DNA of 64,000 nt, taken from assembly GCA_000149265.1 (NCBI GenBank), contig CH002622.1:83698-147697 (forward strand). Reading direction: 5' to 3'. Made by a program: the position numbers and the translations under genes. The notes under the pieces are model-generated. The model was not told where the DNA came from. It made no database searches and worked only from the letters and a program-made list of their open reading frames with translations. This document shows positions 38,031 to 49,668 of the stretch, in pieces; position 1 is the first letter of the stretch; each line of letters begins with the position of its first letter. This DNA comes from Ciona savignyi (Eukaryota; Chordata; Ascidiacea; Phlebobranchia; Cionidae).

Positions 38031-41000
38031 ATGTCTTCAAAGCGGAAAGTGGGCTCTAAAAATGATGATGAAAATAAAGGAAATGAAATCCAAACGCCAA
38101 AGATTTTCATAGCCAGCGAAAGTACTGACAATTTTGCTGATGTTAAAATAAAACATGACTACGACGTTGAAGCACCAGCGGCAGCAGAGACGACTACGCT
38201 TAATATGAATACGTCACCCGAGCCTGCGGTTAGCTATCTTGCAATGAACATGGACCCCGGATTGGTGAGGAAAAAAAGTAAACAATTTGAAGAAAATATG
38301 AAAATACAAGACGAACTAAAAACGAAGGAAGCTTTGGAAAAAGAACGAATAAAAGTCGAAAAACTGGTTTCTGCGCAATCAGTTGGCCAACAAAGTATAT
38401 CAAGTAACATGTATTTGCATCCGGATAAATCGGCATTCCGACGAGGAGTGACTGGTTCAATGTCTATCCCAATGAACAAAATGTCATTGAAACTATATGG
38501 CAGTGAAAAGGCAGTTATGGAAGAACAGGAACGCTTGCAAAAGGCTGGAAATTGGATTATACATCCGTATAGTAACTTTCGATTCATATGGGACTCTTTT
38601 ACCCTGGTTTTGCTGCTAGTCAACATCATTTTGATTCCAGTTGCTATTTCGTTCTGGAAGGAAGACGACTCTTCTTGGATGCCATTCAAGGTAACTGATT
38701 TGATATTTACTATGATCATTTTGGTTATGACGTAAAATGCACTTAACTTTAAATGGATCGATCTAACTGAAGTTATATCGAAAATACAACTACACTATAG
38801 GACCGAAAAACTGACCGTCAGTTAAGTTATATAGACTGTCGTTTTTACCACACGGATATAAAAATGTATACCCCAACCTACCCGTAAAAATGCCTAGCCT
38901 ATTGGGTGTATCCGCACAAAAATCATACTTGGCAATTACTGCGCAAACTGCATAATATATGCAACCGCCTGCCAAATAGCTCAACTCTGGGATTTTATTT
39001 ATATTACAGTTGTTTTAAAATAGTAGCGGCTTGTCAAGTATTAGTCATAAAACTATATAAATACATGACTATGTGTATATGTAAAAATGTACGAGGGGTC
39101 TACTGCCTACAGGTATACGGTAGGACGCGTGAGACTATTCGATACAAATTTGCAGCTGTGTTTGGTCCAATATATCAATAAGTAGAAAGGGGGGGGGTAT
39201 ATTAATTTGAAATGGGAATGAGTCTGAAGTCGAAAGGCTGTGGTTATAGAATTAAGGCTGGGGTTGGAGTTGCCTTATTTTTGCGTTTTCCATCAGTATT
39301 TATTTCAGAATCGCTAACTAACCTATTATGAAATGTTTGTTACAGGCTGTGTCTGACCTGTGGTTCCTTACCGACATTATTTTCAACTTTCGGACCGGCA
39401 TTGTGATCGACGGTCCTGACAGCGAGGTGATTCTGGACCCGAAGCAGATTCGCAAGATGTACCTGAAGACCTGGTTTACCATTGACCTCGTGTCAACTTT
39501 TCCCTTCGATCTCCTTTTTACCATAATCGTAAGTTTGAAGTAATTAGACGGGTTTGTAAGTTAACTGAACCAGGAACGGGAACCGATGTTTACACGATAT
39601 CTTGCCTTTTAATAGATTTTCTGTCGGCCTTGTGCTGCTTGCAGCTGATAAGTCGCGATTGATTTGTGTCTATATTACGACAGCCATGTTTTATCCCCGT
39701 GAATAGGAAAACGCATTGCTGTTATCACACGGGCAATTGTCAGATTACATCTCGACCACCGTTTAATTGCAACATGTTATAGTGTAATGGAGACGTTTGA
39801 TGTTTCTACTGTTTAATTTAACTTAATAATCTACTAAGTTAAGCCGACATTTTTTAAGTGCCTTGCCCAAGGACACAAATGACCGAGAGCCTTGTTTCGA
39901 TCCCACAACCTTTCTGTCGCCATCGGATCGTTGACGCTATTACCAAATGATCTCACCGTCTCTGCTATATAATTAACCGACACAACTCCTTGTGTAAATA
40001 ACTCGTCACGGGACACAATAATGTAACAACCGAGCTGTATATGGATAATTTACTATGAAACTTACAATTGAGCGAGAACGTCGTCTCTCGTATTGGCATT
40101 TTTGATCAATTATTTCACGTCAGTGTAGCTTGGACCGAAACTGGGGGAAAGTTTGCTCAATAGATCGATTTCGCAGTAAATGAAATTACTTTGTGTTAAA
40201 CATGTTAAATTTTGATGGAGCTTGTTTTCAATGGAGAGGCTACATGATTGTTCTAATACATGGTTGTTTACATGGAATCTTAATTCTAACATCCAGCTAT
40301 TTAGAGGACATAAAGCTACACTTGTTTAAAACGCTAAGTCAGTATTGAGGGTTAATTGACAGAAACCTACCTCTAACTACTTAAGTTTGTCATTTTAAGT
40401 GCAGTGATCTAGTCATAGCGGACTCGTAGCTAATTAGTACCACTTACTGCAAGAAACGACTATAAAATCCCCCAACACACAGATTTCTATCAAGAATCAA
40501 ATGATAATATTGGAATAATCCTTTAATGTGGATTCCTAACTGCCAGACTGTCGGAGTCATTTCACTGTTTTTTCTCCAGTGTTTAACCTTCGACCATAAT
40601 TTTATTCTCTAGGAAGGGGCAACCCCGATGGCAGAGTCTGGTCTGAAAGCGCTCAGCTTGTTAAGACTGGCAAAGATCCTTGCGCTTTTGCGTCTGCTGC
40701 GACTATCCAGGTTCATCCGCTATGTAAAGCAATGGGAAGAGGTTTGTTTTGCATTTTCTTAAATTTAACTTTACATGGTTGAAAACTGGACATAGCGAGG
40801 CCGTGTCACGTTGCTTACCGCAAAACCTCTATTTCAATGCCATGGCGCTCTATTTTTTAACTCTTCCTTAAAAGTGACGTTCTATTAGAGGTTTTACGGT
40901 ATTTTTGTTTTTGAATACGGCTGTTAATATTTCATGAAATTATAAGTTATATCAAACCAACTCGATTTTCCTGGGCTTTAAATCAAATCCAGCGCCATTG

Positions 41001-44000
41001 GACTCGTTTAAACACACTGTATGTAACGAATCGCTCGCGTTATCCATCTGGCTAGACAACAAGTTCTATGACGTAACACGCCATCGGAAATCGATGTGCA
41101 CTCTATTTATGCGATAAATCCGCTTTGTCAGTGGATATTAAACCATTACGTCATTACATGATAAATTAACTAGCCGTTGTTTAATTTATTTTTATTACAA
41201 CCTATGTTGCAAATGTGCATTTATGGAAATGATGACTCAATTCAATTAAAATCATTATTAAATTGAAATTTGACAATTTGTCGCCATTTTTGCTGCGACC
41301 TTGGGCAACTCTCTTCGAATGTTTTTGAACCCCCGTGGATTAATGGATTTAACTAAATCTGCAAATAGTCTTTAAAATATACAATACGCTGCATTAACTG
41401 CGTTAACGCAACAAATTACGTTTTTTTTGGGATATTTGTATTATAACGATCCTACGGTTTTCCACTTATTGAAAAACATAAATATTTAATCTTTTTCACC
41501 AATTCCAACATCTTCTTTCAGATTTTCAACTTCCAATACGAGATGGCGTTAGCGTTCGCCCGCATTGCCAACCTTATGATGCTAATGATGTTCATCTGCC
41601 ATTTCAACGGCTGCCTTCAATACATGGTTCCCATGTTCTTTCAATTCCCCGAAAAAACGTGGGTTCGAGATCGAAATTTGCATGTAAGTCATTTTTCGCG
41701 CACATGACTCTAACTTTTTTACACTTTTCTCGTACCTCTCCACAAGGTGCTTAAGTTTCTACATTTTGTTTTTTTTGTCTCGACACGTTGCTTGTATCTT
41801 TATTTTTCTTAGAACAAACAATAACTATATTTTTTCCTAAAACAATATGACTTATTTTACCGATTGTATTATTTTGAAACGTTTAATTAATCATTGCATC
41901 ACTATTATTACTTAGGATCTAAGATCAATCTTTATGTATTTTATTAAAAAATCTTTTTTATTTCTTCATTTTGTAGTTACCCAAAAACCTCTTTCAGCTG
42001 GATAACGTGACTATATGGGAAAGATACTCGTGGTCTGTGTTCAAATCCACCAGCCACATGCTGTGCATCGGGTATGGCTTGTTCCCACCTCAGGGACTGA
42101 TAGATCTGTGGGTGACCTACATGAGCATGGCCACCGGGGCTCTTTGCTTCGCTCTCTTCATCGGTAACGCGACGTCGCTCATTCAATCAATGGACGCATC
42201 GAAACGGGCCTACAAGGAAAAGGTTTGTTGGGTTTTGTTTAATTTCCACATTTAGGGATAGGATATTCATGTTTATCCCCGTGAATGGGAAAACCAAGGG
42301 GGTTAACACACGGGCAATCGTCAGATCCCCTCGCGCCCACCGTCGGGTTACCTGAGCTATTGCAGTGTGTTGTATATGATAGACACTTTCCTTTAATTTA
42401 TTGGAACCCATTAATCCGCTGGGTTCAGGCAATGTCAGTTAAGTGCCTTGCCCAACGACACAACCGACTAGCTAGCGATCAGTTTTGAACCTGAACCTTT
42501 CGGTTGAAAGGCGTCGCACTAAACCGCCAGACTAACCAGCCGGACTTACTTGTCCTTGACGGTTAAAAAACTAAAGCGTAAACAACAAACACTTTAAGAA
42601 TCATATAATTTCGGTTTAGAACGGGGTCGGCTAGTCCTGTTTATCCGCCGGGATGGAACAATTCAGTGGTCGGTATGACACGGGCAATCGTCAGATTACC
42701 TCGCGCCCACCGCCATGTAAACCGAAGGTATTGCAGTGTGCTTAATACGATGAAAAATGTGTGCAACCTGTTTCTCCACTGGGTTCAAAACTGTTCATTT
42801 ATTGCTTAACCAAAGTACCCAACCTGCTAGCTATCGACCATCCATACAGTACATGCAAGTAAAAGAATACATGCAATTCCGCAAACTACCTGGTAACTTG
42901 AGACTCAGAATATCCGATTATTACGAGAATCGCTTCCAAGGCAAAATGTTCGACGAAGAAAGAATTCTCCAAGAACTGAATCATAACTTGAGAGAAGAGG
43001 TAAGATGGGTGGTGGTTGGGCTATTTATGCTTTATCCCTGTGAATGTTGAAACGCAGGAGCGTTATTACAAGGGCAATTATCAGAATACTTCGTGTATAT
43101 CGTCGGCTTTCCAGAGCTATTGCAGTATGTTGTATATGATTTGGTGCACATTTGTTTAATCTGATAAATCAGTTGGTCCCCCTTTTTTACCGAGCCAAGT
43201 TTCGAACCCATGTGGGATCGTCACTAGGACCACTAGGACGTTTTTTTATATAGTAGTCGTTATAAGTATTGGTCGCGTTAACCATTCGACCACACGACCG
43301 TACAAATCACTAGGCCCTTGCGATGTGCGCTAAGTGCCCGTGTCCAAGAACAAAGTCTGCTAGTCAACTGGTGCCTTTTCACAAACGCGGTATTCATGCT
43401 ACAGAGTGTATTAATACGTTTGGACACGTATACCGGCTTCTGGTTGGAAAAGGGGATAAAGAATTATTTTTGTTTTATTCTTAAAGGTTTTATTTACCGA
43501 CAGTGCGTTACGGGGGCGACATCTAAATTAACTCCAGAATTTTTAAATCTATTTTTTTCATATACTTCGACTCTTATGTGCGCGGACATGTCTATGAGTG
43601 GCTGACTAAACTAGAAACATTCGCGATACCAGCCGTTTAAATCTCCATTTAATTACATTCTCAGGTGATTAACTACAACTGCAAGGACCTGGTGGACCAG
43701 GTTCCTTTCTTCAACGAGGCTGACCCAAGCTTCGTAAGCGCCATGCTCTCCAAACTAGTCTTCGAGGTTTTCCTCATCGACGAAACAATTGTGAAGGTTG
43801 GTCTACTATTTGAGGCCACGCACGTTACGTGTACGGTGGTTATAAATACGGAATTATCAATCCGTATGGCTTCACGATTTAACTACCCGACTGAACTGTG
43901 ATATAATGATTCTGGGCAAGACACTTACATACGTTGTTCTGAATTACTGTAATAAGTTTTTTCATTATTCATTGAAATTAATAATAATCATTAAAACAGC

Positions 44001-46432
44001 CTTGTTGTAAATGGGCATCCTGACCGGGGACGCATGGTATTTGGAAATTTAATTTTTTAATCAGTATCATCGTGGTTAAAATAATAAAAAATCGACCAAC
44101 TCTGATTACGTGTTGCACGTGATTAAAACGTTCCATCCGTTTTGGTTCAAATTATTAATTCATTGGTTCCAGGCAATGTTCGCCCAGTGCATTGTCCAAG
44201 ACATAGCTGTCTAGTTGATGACCAGTTTCGAATCTACAACATTTCAGTAAAAAAGCGAGGCACTAACTTACAAGGGAGACGATGCTTTACTCTCATTTTC
44301 TTTGTTAAAAGAATATTTAAGCAAAGATAAACAGCATCATATCTGATAAATGCATGGAATAATGTGTTTGCTTCTTACAGGAAGGGACAAAAGGAAGGAA
44401 AATGTATTTCATCAATCGAGGAACCGTCACCATTAAGTCAGAACAACATAATATCGAACAAAACTTGTCGGATGGCTGCTATTTCGGCGAAATCGCACTG
44501 TTGCAGGTAGGTTTGCTATTTCTAATGCAATTATTTTTTACCGAGCTAAGTTTCGAACCCATGATGGGCTCGTCACCAGGACCGTTTTTGTGTAGGAGTC
44601 GGTATATGTATCGGTCGCGTTAATCAATTTGGCCACACGACCGTACATTTCTTATGCAATTTCTGTAACTAGTACGACCGAGTGGTTTAGTGCGTCACCT
44701 TTCAGCGGAAGGGTTGCAGGTACGAAACAGGTCTCTAGCTAGTCGACTGTGTCCTTGAACCCTGTGGATTAATAAGTTTTACTAAATTAAAGGAACTTGT
44801 GAATCATACATAACACAGTTAACACAATGCAATAGCTCCGGTAACCAGACAGTGGGCACGAGGTTAGCTGACGATTGCCCGTGTGTTATCCCCCATGGTT
44901 TTTCCATTCACGGCGATAAACATGAATATCCTAACCCTTTCTAATTTAAATTTTTCTATATTTTTTACCTAACCGTAATTGCATTTGTCACTAAATCTGA
45001 TTTAAATGGCAAGTTTCATGTGAAACTGCCAAACTGATTTTTACCACAGTAGTCATGGACACGATGTGTTGTCCCTTTAATTCCCTTACCAGATAATTTA
45101 CAAAAGACTTTCACTTTTCAACAATTATTCGCAGCAAAACCTGAAACGGGTTGCAAGTGTCATCGCCGATACATACTGCTATCTATACTCCCTGTCAGTG
45201 GACGACTTCAACGAGGTTTTGAAGGAGTTTCCTCGGCAGCGAGCGAAACTGGCTCACGTAGCAAAGGCGAGGATGAAAGGTGGGCTAACAAGCTACTGCT
45301 GGATTAAGTCCGATATAGATAAGTTTTACACGTAGTGTTGAAACATATAACGTAACCTGGTATAGAATTATTTTATTTAAGGCTCATATGGGATTGGCCG
45401 TATATATCATGGCTTTATACTATCGGGACGTAATGTTTTTTTGTACAGGTTAAGTTTTGAACCCGTAATAGCTCGTCAGGATAGGATAGTTGGTATGTAC
45501 GTGGGCAGTAATTGGGCTAATAGTAAAACCCGGGATTTTAACAGGGCCTAGTTTAAAACCCGCTATAGACTTCTTATTAAACCCATTTTTATTTAAAATT
45601 TTGTATCTAAATCGGTCGCGTTAACCATTTGGTAATATGGCCATTCCTTGAACCGTAGTTAGTTTGTGCGATGCTACCATTCCCGAGTAACAGCGCAATT
45701 ATTCCAAAGTTTTATTTTAGACAATCTTATGTTTGCTCTGTCAGCAAAAATTGGGGAAATGTCCTTGTAGAAATGACCCCACGTAAATTATAACAAGAAT
45801 TGTGTAACTGTGTAACACTGCGCTAAATAAGCGTCCACACACCCACCATACCCCTTTGTATATTATCCAGTCCCCTTAAACATAATTGTTTGGGCTTAAT
45901 GCTAAATATATAATTAAATAAACAACAACGGCAAATATTGATTGTCCAGTTGCGAAACGATAAACATTGAGATAAGATAAGAAAGTTTACGGAAACGAAC
46001 ATGATATAAAAAACAACTTTGTAAAAAAACGTTTTTGATCTACGTTAAGTGGGTGACCCGGGAAGCCGGATAAGCGTTGTGGTCGGGGTGGAGAATTGAG
46101 CCATGAACCTTCCTAGTATGACGACCCTGCTTATAACTGTACTGCTTAAACCACCTACCACACAAACGGGCCAACAAATACGTTCTAGCAACTTAGTATT
46201 AACGTTGCCTTCTTAACGTTATCTTATGTAATTATATTACATTGTAAAACGTGGATAAGAATATTAATTATCTCAACGATTAGACAACAAAGCACAAGAT
46301 TCCTTTACATCTACTTGCGCCATCGTACCGCTAGATGGCCCCAGTAATCGAACTTCAAACGGCTACCTGGACGAGATAACTGAAGAATCCTCCGCTATGT
46401 TGGACGATTATAATAATGTGAAAAAATCTTAA
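38031..46432 (+). CDS. HCN: hyperpolarization-activated cyclic-nucleotide-gated (HCN) channel
   Basis: A plasma-membrane pacemaker cation channel opened by hyperpolarization and tuned by cAMP. Exons: 38031-38690, 39346-39528, 40613-40741, 41522-41683, 41998-42222, 42850-42999, 43665-43796, 44381-44506, 45135-45279, 46335-46432. The first eight are whole codons; the last junction is phase 1. Total 669 residues. The N-terminus is long and charged. The HCN domain and S1 show [10 protein letters not shown]2 has NFRTGIV, and S4 (in 282-324) has [17 protein letters not shown]. The pore filter is CIGYG (401-405) after HML. C-linker: KMFDEERIL. The cyclic-nucleotide-binding domain shows [18 protein letters not shown] and [19 protein letters not shown]. 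Without the last splice the frame would stop at 45335. I prefer the exon at 46335 because it keeps phase, reads [18 protein letters not shown] and has AATAAA at 46451. An AG directly before the start ATG could be a trans-splice acceptor. Confidence 0.93.
39690..39930 (-). mobile_element. decayed SINE-A copy
   Basis: TTTATCCCCGTGAATAGGAAAA and TGCCTTGCCCAAGGACACAA-type pieces remain, in the second HCN intron. Confidence 0.6.
42256..42544 (-). mobile_element. SINE-A copy (full length)
   Basis: Near consensus; begins 33 bases after the HCN pore exon ends (42222). Confidence 0.88.
42650..42845 (-). mobile_element. decayed SINE-A copy abutting an HCN exon
   Basis: ACACGGGCAATCGTCAGATTA and TGCTAGCTATCGACCA are still clear. 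The SINE sequence runs to within a few bases of the acceptor (CATACAG, 42843-42849) of the HCN C-linker exon. Confidence 0.75.
43183..43303 (-). mobile_element. SINE-B-like repeat
   Basis: Inverted copy of the unit at 37215: TACCGAGCCAAGTTTCGAACC to GGTCGCGTTAACCATTCG, with ACCACTAGGACG duplicated inside. Confidence 0.7.
44533..44646 (-). mobile_element. SINE-B-like repeat
   Basis: TACCGAGCTAAGTTTCGAACC to CACACGACCGTAC, in an HCN intron. Confidence 0.7.
44672..44938 (+). mobile_element. SINE-A copy (full length)
   Basis: GTACGACCGAGTGGTTTAG head; one internal AACACAGTTAACACAATGC expansion; in the HCN intron after 44506. Confidence 0.82.
45280..46334 (+). other. last intron of the HCN gene
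   Basis: Contains a SINE-B-like piece split by an insertion at about 45440-45650 and otherwise nothing I recognise. If the donor at 45280 is not used, the HCN frame ends in a stop at 45333-45335. Confidence 0.45.
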
Positions 46433-46450
46433 GCACAGCATGTATATACC

Positions 46451-46456
46451 AATAAA
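46451..46456 (+). terminator. polyadenylation signal of the HCN gene
   Basis: AATAAA lies only 19 bases after the TAA at 46430-46432. Its position supports the terminal exon at 46335. Confidence 0.65.
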
Positions 46457-46636
46457 TACAATGTATTCCAGAATGTGGTTTTCTCTTGTTAAATATATCG
46501 CGTGACACTTGTCGATTCCTCGAATGGAAAGGATGTTAATGTTTGTCTTTTTTCGGTATCCAGAAGCGAAATGAAATAACATTTACCAAAACATATTATA
46601 TGTTGGTGTTTATACCTATCTAGTGGTGCTTATACG

Positions 46637-46819
46637 CCTAGGTTTGGCGGCCGCGTCCGCTATATTTATTAAATTATATGTTTTTTTAGTGACGTGTTTT
46701 AACGACTGTTCGTTTTGCTGTCTTTTCCCGTTCCTGCGTCGTAATTTGATTCGTTTGCCATTTTTAAAAACTGGGGCAAGAAATGAATAAACTAAACTAA
46801 ACTAACCTAACCTAACTAG
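46637..46819 (+). mobile_element. repeat with (TAAAC)n tail, copy 2
   Basis: Same unit as 20302-20482, sharing GTGTTTTAACGACTGTTCG and the GGGGCAA...ATGAATAAAC end. Here the tail drifts from TAAAC to TAACC. Confidence 0.7.
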
Positions 46820-48109
46820 TGGTGTTTACACATACCATGTGGTGTTTTATAAAGACTCTATGGTGTTTATGCTTTTACGCAAATATACCTTCTCACCATA
46901 AAAATTCCGCATAAAACAAATGTGGAAACGACGGAATCACAACGTAGTTGAGTCATGAGTTGCCAAGTTGTGTGATCAACCCTCACACCGAGTAATATCA
47001 TGAACCCAACGGTGGGAATGATTTGCAGGGTGCCCGGACGAATACGTGTTGGCGCAAATGCGGTGCCAGGTCGACATTAGCGCGTTTAGTTTGGCCTACA
47101 ACACTGCAAACTTGCTTGTTTCCCACTTAATGATTAATCTTTAAGAACAATTTCTTTAGTCTTCACCTTCGCACTATAAGACTTCACATATATTATACTG
47201 ATTCTTAGAATAAAGGGCGCAACACGGAGAAACCATACGCGCTTTACAATGAATTTTATTAGATGGCAAAAATTAAGAAAAATAAGCAAAACCTGACTCC
47301 AATATTTCCCTTGGAATATTTCAAGATATAAAAAAGCTGTTTTCAAAAAAGGGTGTTGTCTGGTGTTGAAGACATAGGGATATAAAGCTAATAGACGAAT
47401 CGATTCAAATTGAATTTACATATTTACACCTTATATACGAGATCACCGTCGTTATCTATTGTGCTGTGTTGCAACAGTATATTTTGGTTTGTTTAATCCC
47501 CTAATAAACATTTCGATATATTGGTATTGTGAATAGCTACCGCAATACACATACCGGGTCGGTGTCATGATCATTATTCCAAACATTTACGACCAGATGG
47601 TAAGGGCGGCATGAAACGCACTTATTTACTCAGTATTTTATGGGATAGAAGGAACGCGTCATGTGTAACAACACTTACTGGGTGTTCGAACGAGCCAAGT
47701 TTAATTTTACCTGAATCCTAATGCAGTTAGTATGAATCCTAATGTAGTTAGTGTAGTTAAATAACGGTACGTTCTGCATGGTGGTACGTTAAGGAATTTA
47801 TTAAAGGTATAAAGTCTGTAAAATGTTTTGATTTTTTAAATGTTTTGGTAGACATTTTTCTATCATTGTTTGTCAAAAACGAAGAAAAGTATTACTACTG
47901 AAATATCTCAGAAGCGAATTAACGAAAAGCGAAAAAGACTGAAAGGCGCCTAAATGCATAATGCAACACTGTGCATTGTGGTTTTGATAGTTGTCATTTG
48001 TTAATAATCCGAGAATTGAAATTTATTGCGAAAGCATACAGTTGATCTCCGTACAAAGACATAAAAACGATGCTTTAAAATATGTCGCAGATGAACAGGT
48101 AGTTTACTA

Positions 48110-48480
48110 ATCAAGGAGACTTTGGCAACTTTGACAGATAAGCAGGTGTTGTGCTTATTAAGGTCGATTTTTAAAATAATAAATACCAAAGCGCCTTTTA
48201 GTCAAGTATATTATACCTAATTGCCCTTATCAAGGTTAATATGTGCTTAACAATATATAAATAAACTTATAAAAATGGGGCGCAGATAAAGAGTTTGTGT
48301 GCTTATCAAGGTTAATTTGTGCGCTACTATATATTAACGAACCTTTAACAAGGTGGCTCAGGTGAACAGGTAGTGTGCTTAAACGTTAAGGTTGAACAGT
48401 GCACTAAATGTATATATTCACAAGACTTTGGTAATGTGGCGCAGATAAAGAGGTGGCGCGCTTATAAAGGTTTTTGGATT
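48110..48480. repeat. diverged tandem repeat (minisatellite)
   Basis: Three to four units of about 90-110 bases share GTGTGCTTAT, AAGGTTAATTTGTGC and GGCGCAGATAAA. A related piece occurs at about 1020-1150, 47 kb away. Confidence 0.6.
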
Positions 48481-49668
48481 AATTTGTATGAGAAATTTGG
48501 AATAATAGTCGGAATGAGTCATGTGTCCGACGGAGAAAGCAATGGCAAAGTAGATTCGAAACATTTTTCCTTCGGTCATATTTCTTTATTATTGATTTTA
48601 TACGTGACGTCACGATTGTTGCGAAAGGTTTGTTAGAAAGTCAAATTTACTTTAAAAAATTAATCATAATAATTTAAGTCCGGACCATCGGGGCAGGGCT
48701 GGTGTGTTGCTTCAAGCTGGACGTAAAACACAAGGCGACTGAAGTGTAAAACACACATTGGCATGAAACCGTCACTCGGTTAGACTTGGTTAATCATAAA
48801 TTAGTCGGAACGTATTGGAATAATATAACATTGACGAACATACAAGTAGATGTATGGCATGGATAATTGAAAGAAATTAGACTCTCGGACTGAATATTTT
48901 ACAAAATGTTATGGAAAAAGGCAGCCAGATGTGCAGGTGGTTCTACGTATTATTTTGTAAGTACAACGTTAAATTGAAGACCATATTAAAAAAAGTTTGT
49001 TTTTAGATAGAATATTATTTAATAATATAGAAAGGTGCAAAAAGTAACAGCGATTGTCGAAAAAGCACAAAAAGTAAACTGATCCCAGAAGAGCAAACAA
49101 AATATGTCAATGTTTTCTCGTTTAAAAGTTTTGCGCAATACATACTGTATTTTGATTTATTATAGAAATCAAAATTTGTGACGTCATCGTTATGGAGATA
49201 AGTTATCAAGTTAGCAACGGTTTAAAATGGCAGAGAAGGAAAAGTGCTTTGGAAAATGCATTTTTTTAACAACAATAATTTCTCACCTATTTAGGTTTAT
49301 GCATGTGGACAATAAGTTCCAAAATAAGCGGATGACGTTTCGCGAAAAACAGCTTTCGCTTACAATTTAAAACTGCATTTTAAACGGAAACGTTAAATTT
49401 GCAATTATTTAACTTAACGATGACGACAGTATTAAAATAACTTGCGTATATTTAACTACAACAGTTTGTTGTTTATCGTTTTTTTATTAGTTTATTTTTT
49501 GCTTTTTTAGCAACCACTGTTTTTTTCCTGTATTTCCTCTTTAAACAAGAAAGACTAAAATTAAAACAATTAAAAAGACTAAAAAATAGAGAAAATTATG
49601 CATTTTTCAAACAATGAAATAGATTTTATGCAAGCACAAATTATATTGCAGATAGCTGATAGGCAAAC

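Larger units (their letters stand above)
46457..49668. other. intergenic region between HCN and the receptor guanylyl cyclase
   Basis: No exon of a known family is seen on either strand. It holds the TAAAC-tailed repeat (46637-46819) and the minisatellite (48110-48480). The stretches 46830-48100 and 48640-49660 show nothing I can name and could hold the promoter of the cyclase gene. Confidence 0.5.

Noticed and set aside
45135-45335. HCN protein ending at the stop at 45335
   Set aside because: The donor at 45280 joins in phase to 46335, which reads as plausible coding sequence and has a poly(A) signal 19 bases after its stop. Kept as an alternative only.
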